Shown: positions 21,846 through 33,574 of the stretch, one piece after another
Numbering within the stretch: the first letter of the stretch is position 1
Layout: the number at the start of each line of letters is the position of its first letter
Origin: Tolypocladium sp. Sup5 PDA-1
Taxonomy: Eukaryota > Ascomycota > Sordariomycetes > Hypocreales > Ophiocordycipitaceae
Reading direction: 5' to 3'
Length of the DNA stretch: 64,000 nt
Assembly: GCA_000750105.3 (NCBI GenBank)
Contig: JPHH03000052.1
Span: forward strand, 159,246-223,245
Program-made: the position numbers and the translations under genes
The notes under the pieces: model-generated
Told to the model about the DNA's origin: nothing
Database searches by the model: none
Seen by the model: only the letters and a program-made list of their open reading frames with translations

Positions 21846-23806
21846 TCACTGCTTTACATTCTGGATAAGCCCCGTGACTGGTAGCTCGCCATCGGAATCG
21901 GCGATTGGTCTGTGCCGAAGCTGACCGGCCTCGTCATGCTCCGCATCCCATTGCTTGAGCTCCGGAATCGGTACCTTGACCAAGCGATGGAACTTGGCAC
22001 CATTATCGTCGACCTCGAGAATCTCCGTCCGAATTTTGTATCCTCGCAACTTTGGAATAAGATTCATCCACGCGACATAGTAGAGGCCACAAGCAACCAT
22101 GCTTAATACTGATTAGCCTTAAGGCTCAGGTTTAGTATAATGCATAAAAGGGAACTCACACAGCGATGCCAGTAACACAGTACGTCGCGTACCAGAAGCT
22201 CACGTCACCTGCGTACGGGCCACCCTCCGGGGGCCACCACGGCATCACGAGGATATACACCTGAATGAGGTTGAAGAAGATCAAGAATACGTCCCAGACC
22301 CGGAACTCTGACCGGGGGATCTTATTGCGGCTGCGACGGCGGCGAATCAGATAAACACCAACAGCCATGGCCATGTTAAACATGCCATCGGGGTATGTTT
22401 TTAGACTGACGACAAACTGGAAAGCGTCCCCAGCCGGGGGGGCCACAATCATTAGAAAAGTCATGGCCCACTTGAGAAGATAAGGACCAAGAGGCGTTCC
22501 AAAGGGCCTGGTGGAGACCCAGAATGGCGTGAAAGGAAGCACACCTTGTCGTCCAATCTCACGAATCAAGCGTGACTGCCCGATCAGCACGGCGAGGAGG
22601 TTGCCGTAAGCGCTGAGTAGAACAAGAATGTTCAGTGCCGTCTCAGCACCGCCCGAACCAAAAGCTCTGGTGAAGAATATACCGGCCGCAATTTCCTTCG
22701 ACTGGGCAAAGTCATGCTTATCCACAGCAGCAAAGTAGGCAATGTTGCACAGCATGTAGAGAATGGAGACGACCAAGACGGAGAGGAAGCCGTGCTTCTT
22801 GATGGACGGAATCGGATTCTTGATCTCATTGACCACGTTGAAGGCGTTGGAGTAGCCTGAGTAGGAGAAAACGATGCTGACGAGGGCTGAGGCGAGTTTG
22901 TTGCCATTTCGGGTCGTACCGTCGAAGGAATCCTGAAAGTTGGCGCCCGGGTTCGGGACGCGGGAGACGTTGCCGCCCAAGACGACGAAGCCAGTAATGC
23001 CGATGAAGACGAGGGTGGCAACCTTTATTGCGCCCAAGATGTTGACCGCCCAGAGAGAGTATTTGTTATGGACAACGACACCTAATAGCTGTGAGCACTA
23101 TCTTCCTTTACCTGCGAGTCAACGTACAAATTACGGCAAGGGTATAGGCAGCAATTGCCACGCCTTTCATCTCCCAATCCGTTGGCGCCTTTCGTGCAAT
23201 GCGCCAGACATACCGCGACAATACGATGGCGTTGCTGCTGCTAAATGACAGAATGACTGACTGTACGGCGAATGCAATTGGGAAGAAATGCTTGGGGCGC
23301 GGGTATGCCTGCTCAAGGTAGACGACCTCGGAGCCGCTGCGATTGGGAAAGTAGCTGGCAAGTTCGAGATACGTCCCGAAGCCAGCGAAGGCCATGATGG
23401 CTCCGATTGCCCAGTAGATGAGGGCAAGGCCAATAGAACCGGTCGAGTTGAGGATGTTGCCAGCTACGGGTTTGTCAGCCGCTCATTATTATTATCACGC
23501 AGGCTTCACCGGGGACGCACGCGTCGAGAAGATGCCCGTGCCAATCATCTGATTGACATTGAGGAAGATAATGGTCAACCATCCCACATGGTAGCCCAGA
23601 GGCGAGTTCGACTCAACGGGAGCGCCAACTGCCTCCTGGTATGCTGCTCCAGATCCGTTACCGCCCTTGACTCGAGTGAAGGCGAGGTCACCGTCGTGGA
23701 TGACTGCAGGCTCAGAGTCGGACGTGTAGGTACGAGTCGCATGAGACTCGACGGCGGCGGGTGGCGCGGTAGGCTTTGGGCTGAATCTGCTGAGCAAGCA
23801 GGCCAT
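21846..23806 (-). CDS. APC-superfamily amino-acid permease (MUP1/LAT-like), four exons
   Basis: Plasma-membrane amino-acid transporter, intact. Exons on the minus strand: 23521-23806, 23128-23463, 22160-23081, 21846-22101. The three introns (46-58 nt; GTGCGT..TAG, GTACGT..TAG, GTGAGT..AAG) give a closed 599-aa frame. The core starts with SPLGYHVGW and the helix-1 signature NQMIGTGIFST, whose Pro codon is completed across intron 1. About 12 hydrophobic helices follow, with FSYSGYSNAFNVVNEIKNP in the helix-6 region typical of MUP1/LAT-type carriers. Start chosen at ATG 23806, because the open frame above it lacks an ATG. Substrate (for example methionine or another neutral amino acid) cannot be fixed from sequence. 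Confidence 0.88.
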
Positions 23807-24961
23807 GGTGAGCGATATGGCCGTTGTCGTCAATCAACGACCACCGACGTCGACGGGGAGAAGGAAGATGGAAAGAAGACACGCCATAGAAGCAGTAGAA
23901 ACAGCGTGCTTAAGCAGCTTTCCACAAATCTGCTGCTTTGGATTTACCAAGCCGCCCGCCTCGCAGTCTATGCTGCTTCGGACCCCGTGTTGCAATGTCG
24001 CAACCGGATCCTTGCACCGACGCCATCTGACCCCGTCTATCCTACGGTTCCACGCAGGTATGTCTTGCAATGTCGATGTGCTCTTGGCCATTGTGGACTA
24101 CCCATCATGCTCTTTAAGATGTTGTTTGGGCCATCCTTGCCCCATGACAACAAGGGTTATTCCGCTAGCCTTCCCTTGCCAATGCCCGAAGGGTTGACCA
24201 ACCATGCCTGCGCATCCTGTCAAGAACTTTGAAATATTTCAGAAGTCTCGTCACGTATAAGGAAGCGAATGGATTTGCCACATAACCATCAATCAGATTT
24301 CAAGCAGGTAAACTTGAACGATAGTGTGCCTTTTCGCCTGGATATGGCCGACTTGGGTGTCGATAGTAGCTACCGCTGAATCTAAGCTCTATTGCGCCGA
24401 GAAAGTAGTTCCTACCATCGGCATCCGAAAGCGCAGGAGCTGACTGTTTAAATCTCTTGTGACTCTCTGAACAGGAATCTGGAGTATCTCTTGAGGCACG
24501 AGGGCGTCAGCGGTCGTGTCGTGAAGATGATGCCACGACCCTGATACATACATGTTCTTACGAACCCGTGGGGCACCACTCTACTTCGTACGTCGCGCCA
24601 CGTTGATCCAAATCCTTCGGCAGCGACAAACCCTGTCGAGTACGTCCGGCACCACTCCGGCCCTTCTAGCCTGGTCTCCGTCCGGCACGGCAGGGTGCAC
24701 GTTGTTTCACCATCCCTGAAAACATAAGAAGAAGGAAAGTATCCGTGCCTCTGCCGCCTTTCCTATGCAGATTGCGCCATCCCCCTTTCACATTCCGCGA
24801 TGGCGTCAATGGTCATGCAATATTAATAATAGAAGGTAAGTTTTTCCGAAGCTATAAAGTAGCCCGACACTGCCTCTTCGCACACTAATCCCCTCAATTG
24901 AGTATCAAAAGGCCTTGCAGCTACCTTGGATACTGAAAGCTAACGAGAAGGCGAATCTGCC
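23807..24961. other. Divergent intergenic region
   Basis: About 1.15 kb between the divergently transcribed permease and dioxygenase; it must contain both promoters. A TATA-like TATAAAG lies at about 24852, some 110 bp before the dioxygenase ATG. No coding frame is supported. Confidence 0.5.
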
Positions 24962-26353
24962 ATGGCAGTCACAGAGACCAAGGCTGCCGCAGGGCCTCCT
25001 GGCCAGCCTGACATTGCCTACACACCCAACTGGGAGACATACCAGGCGCGAGTCAAGCGGCGCCGCGAGACAGAAGCCCTTCTCCAGACACTACCGGACG
25101 GGTTCCCACAGAAGCTCGAGTCGGATCTAGCTTGGGACGGCGCTACTGTGTCGGAGGACTACGAGTGGTCATATGAGCTGGACCAGTCGGAGCTCACGGA
25201 AATTCAACACGCTTTAGATCACTTCAAAGGTAAATGCAATATCTTTGGTTACGACTTGTAATGCTAATAACGGTGATCAGCACTGGGGAAACCTCTAGGG
25301 GAGATTAGCCAGGAGACGTTCCCACTGCCAATCCTCCACTCAACGTTGCGATCCATTTCCAGAGAAATTCACAGCGGCCATGGCTTTAAAGTGGTCCGCG
25401 GCGTTCCAGTCAGCAAGTACACACGCGAGGAAAACATCATCATCTATGCTGGTCTCGCTGTCCATGTCGCCCCAACTCGAGGTCGGCAGGACAATCGATT
25501 CAATAACCAACCAGCGGACGTCGTTCTCGCCCACATCAAGGATTTATCTCGCAAAGTTGACGCCCAAAGCATTGGAGCCCCTGCCTACACGGCTGAGAAA
25601 CAAGTCTTCCACACAGACATTGGCGACGTTATTGCCCTCTTCGCATTGGCATCCGCAGAGGAAGGCGGCGAGAGCTACCTCTCGAGCAGCTGGACAGTCT
25701 ATAATGAGCTAGCAGCCACGCGACCAGACCTAATCAGGACACTTGCTGAGCCATGGGACGTAGATGAGTAAGGAATTTACTATTTGAAGGAGGGAATGTG
25801 TGAGCTTACTAGCATTAAGGTTCGGCAAGACTGGGCCTCCAGGATACATATCGCGGCCGCTGCTCTATTATCAACCAGCAATCGATAACGATCCTGAGCG
25901 ACTGATTATACAGTACGCTCGTCGGAGCTTTGTGGGCTACTGGGGGTTGCGTCGGAGTGCTAATATCCCTCCTATCACGGAGGCCCAAGCCGAGGCCCTT
26001 GATGCATTGCATTTTGCCGCCGAGAAGCATGCCGTTGCGCTTGAATTCCGTCCGGGCGACATTCAATTTGTCAATAATCTCAGCATCTTTCATTCTCGAG
26101 CCTCATTCCGCAACTCGGCCAAGAACGAGTACGTTTCCGCCGCATCTTCGGGCCTCTTTGAGGAAGTGGCTAAAATGAACCCAGACGGCATCTCGTGCGA
26201 CTCTGGCTTAGTGACGAGGAGCACGCCTGGAAGACGCCGGTGGCTCTACAGGCCACATGGGATCGCGTGTACAAGGACGTAAGGAAGGAAAATGAGATAT
26301 TTCCCTTGGAGCCTACCATTAGGTCGGCAAGCAAGGGTCAAGAGAAGACGTGA
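24962..26353 (+). CDS. TauD/TfdA-family Fe(II)/2-oxoglutarate dioxygenase, four exons
   Basis: Non-heme iron, 2-oxoglutarate-dependent oxygenase of the taurine dioxygenase group, probably cytosolic. Exons: 24962-25229, 25281-25767, 25820-26128, 26185-26353; the introns are 51-56 nt (GTAAAT, GTAAGG and GTACGT donors). The spliced frame is 410 aa. The metal triad is visible: His200 and Asp202 in VFHTDIGD and distal His343 in LSIFHSRAS; Arg360 in HLVRLWL is the expected 2-oxoglutarate-binding residue and is only read correctly when the last intron is removed. HSGHGFKVVRGVP is the usual N-terminal signature. Fungal members serve in sulfonate use and in secondary-metabolite tailoring. Distance from the PKS (20 kb) makes a pathway link speculative. 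Confidence 0.9.
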
Positions 26354-27423
26354 ATTTACTACCCATGACCAGCTTGTTGCGGAAACAGATTTAGGTTAAA
26401 CTTGTTTAACCTTACTTCCAATAGGGAATAGCGAAGGAGACGCTTGGCCCGAGGATAAATGTGTGTACTAGCAATAGCTTGACGAATGATAGCGGAGGTG
26501 GGCGGTTCAGCACTGCTGGGGATACTTGGCTTGGCCCCCGCAGATGGTATAGAGCGTCCAAATGTCACGCATTTCGAATATATGAGCGAGCTTCCTGGGG
26601 CCACCTTGCCAGATGTGTAGGCCGGGAAGCTGTGCTGGCGCCAACGCGCCTGGTAAATGAGACTCTCCTAGCATCCCAACCACAGCAGTTGGATGAAGCA
26701 CAATCGAGTCAAACACATTCATCGCAAACTCCGGTCTTCTTCAGACGACGGAGGTCTGCCAACTCCGCACTGCTCCAACGGGGACCATGGCATCAACTAA
26801 CGGTTCCGAGTCCCAAGGGAGGCGTCCTCGAAGCGCTGTGAGAGAGCCTCATCCACATCCCTCTCCAACATATAGTCCCTTAATAGCATCAGTCGCAGCC
26901 CCTCTGTTGATTTAGTTTTCCTTCATAAACTTACACTCCAGATCGGCAACCATGTGCGGTGTTATAAACGTCTCCGGACAATACAAGACACCGAAAGCTC
27001 CCGGCACGGATTGTAAGGGAGTCGATAACACGCAACTACCGCAACTTCTACGCTGTACTGCAAAATATGACCTCGGAAAACTGCTCCGGATACACAGTAA
27101 TCTTTCTCGGAGCTTGTTAATGTGTTGTTTTACGGAGTTAGAACAAACAACTAAGAATCAAGAGCAGTGGGAAGGGCCAGAAACCCGGGGGAACCCCCCA
27201 CCGGCGCGGCCTCATATTATTTGGACCGTAGACTCATCAGGTTTATTAAGTAGAAAATGTAGGAAAGCATGACTTGGCATGTGTGCGCGTGTGTACGTAC
27301 ATGGCTGAGTGTAGACAAGGAAACAAACACTCTGCTAGCTAGTGGCCCTTTTCCCTCTTTCGCAAGGGCATCGAAGTCTCTAATCTCACAATGCCCAAGT
27401 TCGAACTTGCTCTGTAATGTTAA

Positions 27424-27481
27424 TGCACCCCTTGGTAGCAACATAGTCCACCTGCACCCCTTGGTAGCAACATAGTCCACC
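27424..27481. repeat. Two-copy 29-bp tandem repeat
   Basis: The unit beginning TGCACCCCTTGGTAGCAAC occurs twice head to tail with no mismatch (27424-27452 and 27453-27481). Confidence 0.9.
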
Positions 27482-27886
27482 CCCAAGAACGCTTTGACGC
27501 TGTTTTTTTGGGGCGTCTGAATTCTCTTAGATTTGCTTTTCTACAACTAATAATAAGAGTACGATCGGGAATCGTGAGCGCCGTACGGATCCGGGCCGCG
27601 ACGGCGGGCTTGTTCAAGTTAGACAAATTCAACGACAGGACCCCATTCAACAGCGGCGGGCCACTGGCGGCTAGCACATCAGGGCCGGGGGGACTCAGCA
27701 GGTCAGACGGGCCCAATTGAACGAGCTGCTGCTCGAGGCGTTGGGCACGGTCGTAGCTCTCTCTTCACCACCTCTTGCCTTGGGCAAGGGACTTTTGGAG
27801 CCACCGGGCTTGGCGTAGGATCTGCTGGCCTTGGCCCCATTGTTGTTCGACCTTCTGCTTTCAGTACCGTATGACACGTTAACGGC

Positions 27887-27966
27887 ATGCACAAGTAACC
27901 GATAATATGCACGAGTAACCAACAGCATATACGAGGAACTAACATCATGCACGAGTAACTGATAAA
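27887..27966. repeat. Four-copy degenerate 20-bp tandem repeat
   Basis: Units starting at 27887, 27907, 27927 and 27947 follow ATGCACGAGTAAC plus a variable tail; the third copy is the most diverged. Confidence 0.8.
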
Positions 27967-28670
27967 GTAAGAAAAGGTTCTGTTCATGAAAATGAACGAC
28001 TCGAACGAATCCGTGAAGGCCAAATGTAAGTTAGGGGCTGCGTCCATCCGATTCGGAATTGTCATTGACCATTATAAGGCTGCCCCCATGCCTCGTTTGC
28101 TCAGTCCTCGGACCCAGGATTAAAGCCCAGAGAGAGTATAGAGGTCAGGGCGTTGGTATTCACGGACTCGTAGATCTTCATGTCTACTCCCTATTCTGCG
28201 TGACCATGTGGCGGCGCGATGGTGGCAACTTTCTTTTGTGTCAGTGTGTCATGAATCCACAGGCTCAATGGCAGGCAAGCAATCCCATAGCCATACCCTG
28301 AATTGCAAGACCTCCCACGATCCAGCTGTAAACGGTGATGGGGGGACGAGTGTGGAAAATGGACACTCCTTTGTATTTCCTACTCAGAAAGACTTTGCGT
28401 TAGTGATCAATCTACCTATTCGACCTATTGGTAAGGCAAAAGCCTCGACCACACTTGCAAGACTTCCGAATTATCATTTGACACTTCTCCAAACATCGAT
28501 GGCCTTTCAGCACATGGTACGAAGAGGGGTATTAGGCAAGTAGTGCTAAGGAAACCCCACACAAATATAGCGGAAGGTTATAAGAAGAAAGAAAAATCGA
28601 GACAAAGAATAATGACGAGTTAAATAAAATATTAGGCTTTAGCGTTTAGTACATGTAGTTTACAAGCTAT

Positions 28671-30325
28671 TTATAACTTGAAGCGTTGGGCCTTCCTCAG
28701 CCGAGCTCCGAACTTGTAAAAGATAAGAGGCAATGGAATCATGACGACACAAATAAACCCCAGCGAGGAGTTCCCCCAACCTAATCCCAAAGATGCATAC
28801 ATGGGTGGTCCAGCCAACGGAAGTAAGGCTCCGACGACACTCCTTAGAATGACGTTCGCTGCAATCGCCGATGCCGCATACATAGGGTAGCTGTCGACAA
28901 GGTATGTGGTAATGGGTAAGAAAAGCCCCATGATTCCGAAACCGTATGGTATCAGTGATATAGTAGTGGACGCCAAATGGGCATTGTAGAACGAGCTCCA
29001 ACCGTACCAAAATAGAGTAATAGGAAGGAAAACCCCGAAGTATATACTTATGGTGAGGCCCATCTCGGGTTCGAAAACGCCGCCATGGCCTGTGCAAGTC
29101 TGATGACAAGCTTGTCTGAAAATAAGGTGACAACAAGCCACCCAAGGACATTACCCAGGCCAAGGGCAAGGTACACAAGCCCTGTCTGGCTGGCGTCGAA
29201 TCCGTACGATTCCTCGAAAACGGTCGGGATCGTCGTGTAGAGCAAGTAGACCACTCCGAACACGAAGGCGATATATAAGGAAAGGAAAAACACGAGTGGG
29301 GACAAGACCAGCATTTGGAGAGGCCTAATTAAACCGATGAGTAGAGTCTGGGTTGTGCTTTGGTTGCCCGAATCGTCGTAGCAGCTCTTTAGGCCATCCT
29401 GGCCAAGTTCTTTCTGGAGGCGGGCCGTCTTTTGTTGGATGAGGACCTTGTGACTCGTTTCCTTATTTAGTATTGCAATGAGCAATGTGACCGGGGTAGC
29501 AGCGGCCAACACTATCCAGAAGTCGAAACGCCAACCAATAGACCCGGTTAAGAAGCCGCCGAGTAGAGGACCAATGGTAGGGCCTTACTTGGAGTTAGCA
29601 ATGCGTACTCTCGTCTCGGCACAGCACGAAACAACACGACGATGGGGCACAATAAAATCTCACCAAGCAACGGCCCAACATTCCACATTCCTATAGCGAA
29701 ACCACGTTGGTCGGGACGGAACAGGTCACCGATGATACTACCCCCCAGAGTCTAGGGCAGAGTTAGTTGGCTACCTTGATAACACAGGACGGAGTACACC
29801 TACCAAGCAGGCAGCCCCGCCGACACCACTGAAGAACCGACACACAATGAGTGCCTCGATATTAGGAGCCAAGGCGCACCCGATCTGCCAAAGGCAGAAA
29901 AACACATTGGCGGCACTCAAGACAGGCTTGCGCCCATATATCTCGGAAAGCGGGGCTATGAATACCGGGCCGACGACATATCCAAGTAGGTATATGCTTA
30001 CGGTCATGGACCCGACAATTGCGTTGGCGTTGCCGAACTCTTTGTCCAACGTGTCAATGGCAGGGGAAAGAATCGAGGACGAGAATGGAGTCAGCAGCGT
30101 GATGGCGGACAGGAGCCCCACCCACATCCACTTATGCCACCCTGGGAAGTTAAAAGGCATGTCGGGATCCTCCTGGCTCTCCCAGCCAACAATATCATCG
30201 TCAAGATTGGTGACCGGAAGCAATTCATAGCGTAGCCCCTCCTTGTTTGTCCGCTGATTTACAAAGCTTAAGATGCGCGAGGCCTTGCTTTTGACCTCAG
30301 CGCGTTTCTCGATCCTTTGCGCCTA
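28671..30325 (-). pseudogene. DHA1-type MFS drug transporter with one frameshift
   Basis: Twelve-helix MFS exporter of the fungal multidrug DHA1 group. Segments in order: PGWHKWMWVGLLSAITLL (TM1), LGYVVGPVFIAPLSEIYGRK (motif A region), FFSGVGGAACL, DQRGFAIGMWNVGPLLG, GPLLGGFLTGSIGWRFDFW (motif C region) and LVVTLFSDKLV, ending at RKAQRFKL-stop. Introns around 29751-29807 (GTAGGT..TAG) and 29581-29668 (GTGAGA..AAG) splice in frame. One lesion: near 29085 the frame shifts by one base between RLAQA and GGVFEPEMG, where an A appears missing. The TM1 frame remains open upstream to about 30325, with no ATG, so a further 5' exon (possible ATG near 30567) is likely. With a single indel, a sequencing error is a real alternative. 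Confidence 0.78.
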
Positions 30326-30601
30326 TTGTTCTACATTAGTTGCGGGTTTCTCGTAATGCATTGGTTAACGACTACTATACGCTCTGCAGTTCCACATCTC
30401 TCTTCCGGCTAGAGATCTTTTTCTCGCTTTCCTCGTCCCCAATTTCGGCGCACTTCGAACATCACGATCTTGTGGGGAGTGGCACCTTGACTCGTCCGTC
30501 ATCTCGATCTCTAGAGAAGCCGTGACTATTCGCTCAGGCTTAACGCGCTCTCCTGTGTCCTTCATTCTTTTGGTCGACAAGGTTCAGGAAGGTTATACAC
30601 T

Positions 30602-30727
30602 AGAGTGAGAGAGCGTGAGAGCGTGAGAGAGAGAGAGAAGGTGAAAGTGAAAGAGAGGGTGCAGGTAAGAGAGAAGGAGAGAGGCAGAGGGGGGAAGGGA
30701 GCACAAAGGCGAGAGGGAAAGAGGGGA
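30602..30727. repeat. GA-rich microsatellite-like tract
   Basis: About 125 bp of nearly pure purine on the plus strand, with GAGA and GTGAGA runs. Located just upstream of the efflux-pump relic, it could be a promoter-proximal simple repeat. Confidence 0.85.
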
Positions 30728-31362
30728 ACTCTCAACCCTGGTCGGTTGGTAGATGCCTGCTTGGCCTTTTACAAAGTACCCACTCACGACTTTCCCTTTC
30801 GCGAGCCTCTGTCTCTCATATTGGCCTCTTGAGGCTCCACTTCAATGCAACCTGTTGGGTCAGTTCACCCAGGATTACAAGGATATACAGTTGAGAAAGG
30901 GGCTACCCACGGGCCACAGGTCTTGAATTCTGCGGCACCGGCGAAGGAGCGAAAGTGTTGGCGCCCTTGTGCCACGAGAGCCAGCCACCGCTACGGCCCT
31001 GGTACGTGGTTTCTTTGAGGAAAACCGGGAGTGCCTGGTACGACGGACGGGCAATGTGGAATCTTTATTTATTCCACGGGTTAGTTTCTATAATATAAGT
31101 ATCATGAACTTTTCTAATACATTAAGAATTCGAGACTCACGTATAGTTCATGGCACCCTCAATACGCGGATCCGAAAAATGCGGCGGTGGCGTTGTTGGC
31201 CGGGAATTGGGCCGACTCCGTCAACATTGGGTTGGAAGCTAGGTATCGCAGAAGGCGCCCGAGGAGCAACGGGTCTGATTCTAGTCACCTATCCCCGATC
31301 ACAGTGCTGCTTCCCTTAAGAGGCAAGAGGTGGGACTAGGTAGTAATATCCTGCTCACCCCC
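30728..31362. other. Intergenic, no supported gene
   Basis: About 630 bp between the purine tract and the tail of the halogenase relic; nothing recognisable on either strand. Confidence 0.4.
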
Positions 31363-32600
31363 CTAGCAGCGACCGTTAGTCTGACCATTAGAAAGGTCCT
31401 CAGAATTTCGAGCCTCGAGGTGACCGTTGATCTGGCCGGTGGGCTGACCGTCAGCATAGTCTTGGAGAGACATCGGGGCATCTTCGCCGCTCACCAGGGC
31501 CAGCACGTCCAACTGGCGGATCCACACGATCGCCTGCGACTTCACCGGCCCCAGAGCCGCTTCTGATTAGGTTTGGCGATAGCCATTTGATGACGTCTGT
31601 CAAAGTTGTCCAGATTCGGTGTATCCTCAGATCGAAGCATTCGACGCGCCAGGATCGTGTGCACAATCCGCATCTGCTCTGATGTCAGCAATCCCCCAAG
31701 TTCGGCCATGTCCTTGTTCCAATTTCTGGTCAGAAATACTCGGGCCATCGATGCCAAGCTTCTCCATCTTCTCCAAGAGTTGTTCCTTGTGTGTAGGCTA
31801 TAGCTGACACGGGTACGAATGAATGGAAGCAAAAGTCGACAGTCTCAGACACTCCGGTCCACGAAAGCATTCCCGTCACGTCGACGGCTCCTTTGATGAC
31901 TACAGGTGACGTGCCAGTCAGTCGCCTGAATGCAGCAAGCAGTTGTGAAACGCACACTTGGTGTCGGAAACCATCTCGGCTGGCTCAGAAGTTCGAGGGT
32001 GCCTGGCGTGAGCTTGAGTGACCCGAGGTAAAGCTGGCAAACTATCCAGATCCGCCGCCCCTTTCTTTCGTGTGGACACCGCCTGGCTCATGGTAACACT
32101 GATTGAGGTGGTGCCGTTGTTGAGCGGAATGTACCACGTCCATGCACTGGCATCTGTAGAGAAGAAGAAGATCGGCTAGGAGCCCATTACATCCGAAGAC
32201 GATGAGTGGCGATTGGGGCAAGAATCTTTCAGGCTTCAAAGTACGGTGGGCCCTCTCCGGCTGTTCTGAAGCCGTACGTGCCGTCGTTTTTCCAGTATCC
32301 CCAACTGGCAATCTTCTTCAGCCCGTGGCCCTCGTTGTACTTGCGGTTCTTGAGGTACTTGTTGCTCATCAAACCGGTACGACTGCTGGCGTCGATCAGG
32401 TACTGAAACGTAATGATGCCAGAGCTGCCATCTTCTTTGCGCGCCAATGTCGCGGAGACCGGCCGGCTGGGGTCTGGAAGCTCGGCGCCTGCGACGATCT
32501 GCTCGCGTACAGAGTACCCTCTGTTCTTCTGATCCGAAAACGCGTTGTAGCTTGTCAGCAGGCTTTCCCAACCCTCCCTCACTCCGTGTTTCTCTCCACC
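31363..32600 (-). pseudogene. Flavin-dependent halogenase relic
   Basis: Decayed minus-strand copy of a fungal FADH2-dependent halogenase of the type that chlorinates phenolic polyketides. Matching pieces in order: GYSVREQIVAGAELPD, FQYLIDASSRTGLMSNKYLK, ASWGYWKNDGTYG, PPYFEA, then after an intron-like gap WTWYIPLNNGTTSISVTMSQ, and C-terminal GVSETVDFCFHSFVP, ILARRMLRSEDTPNLDNFD and DVIKWLSPNLI. Missing: the N-terminal third with the GxGxxG FAD fold, and the middle segment that carries the conserved flavin-binding GD motif. At least three frame changes lie between 31600 and 32200. Non-functional. Its presence hints that the locus once served chlorinated metabolite synthesis. Confidence 0.75.
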
Positions 32601-32739
32601 TGCGCTGTGCTATCTTGTTTACCTTCCACGCACAAGGCATTGAGACGCAGAGCATGAATATAACGAATGGCGGCAGCCTAGTTTCAGCGGCACGCTGAAG
32701 GGCCAGACTCGTGTCAATGCTGCTGAAACTCAGCAGAGC

Positions 32740-33570
32740 TATATCAACTCCGTGTCCTCTCCGGAGAGGGGCTCCAAAGCTTGGTTGACAGTTGCCGGCG
32801 CTTCGGCCTGTCTCTTTGCGCCATTTGGTTGGGTGAATTGTGTCCCCATCTTCCAAGACCGCTATCAGGTGCACGAGTTGAGAGACCTCATGCCTTCTAC
32901 TATTGCTTGGATCCCGGCACTGCAAAGTATGCGCGTCTCTTTTCGTCAATGCCAGCCTCTATATTATCCTATTTTCTCACCTACTCCCGTACTTTAGACA
33001 GAACAAGCCTCTCCTCACCCGCGAAGTCGGTTGTCATGATTATTAAAACCGCCACTAGTCTTCATGCTCTTCAGCGGACTCATCGTGGCGAAGATAATAG
33101 ACGACTATGGCTCTACTATCCCACTTGCCGTTGGGACCTTTCTCCACGTCTTCGTTCTGATGATGACTAGCATTTCGGAGAAGTACTACCAGATCCTACT
33201 CAGTCAGGCCGTTTGCTCCGCAATCATAACGTCTATGGTACTTTATCCCGCCATTCCATGTGTAAGTTACGCGGATGGTATGTATCAACTTGCGTTTCCA
33301 CATGTCAACTGACTATTGTGCCCCTAGGTATCGACCTGGTTCATGAAGAAACGCGGTGCTGGTATGGGGCTAGTCGTGACTGGCTTCTCCATTGGCGGAG
33401 TCATCTCCCCCATCATGCTGGTTTATCCCATACCCGAGAGCGGGTTTGGCTAGGCTATGCGTACGTGGGCTTTTCTGATACTAGCCATGCTCCTCTTAGC
33501 CAACCTGACGGTCAAGTCCCGCACCCCACCGAAGGATGCGCCTTCGAGGGCATTCGACGACCATTGTTGA
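32740..33570 (+). pseudogene. MCT-type MFS transporter, N-terminal half
   Basis: TM1-TM6 part of a monocarboxylate-porter-like transporter: SKAWLTVAGASACLFAPFGW, ELRDLMPSTIAWIPALQ, DDYGSTIPLAVGTFLHVF, SEKYYQILLSQAVCSA, then after an intron-like break STWFMKKRGAGMGLVVTGFS and LLLANLTVKSRTPP. Lesions: foreign or shifted sequence replaces the stretch after IPALQ (about 32930-33060), and a stop falls in the SGFG segment near 33452. Similarity ends just after TVKSRTPP at about 33570, exactly where the cytosolic loop to TM7 would begin. TM7-TM12 of the same family reappear at 37.7 kb. Confidence 0.8.
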
Positions 33571-33574
33571 GTCT

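Larger units (their letters stand above)
26354..28670. other. Gene-poor region with small tandem repeats
   Basis: About 2.3 kb without a recognisable gene. Minus-strand stretches near 26450-26830 and 27500-27800 look mildly coding, for example LSLNLSNLNKPAVAARIRTA, but no family or gene model is evident. Two tandem arrays are listed separately. Confidence 0.45.
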
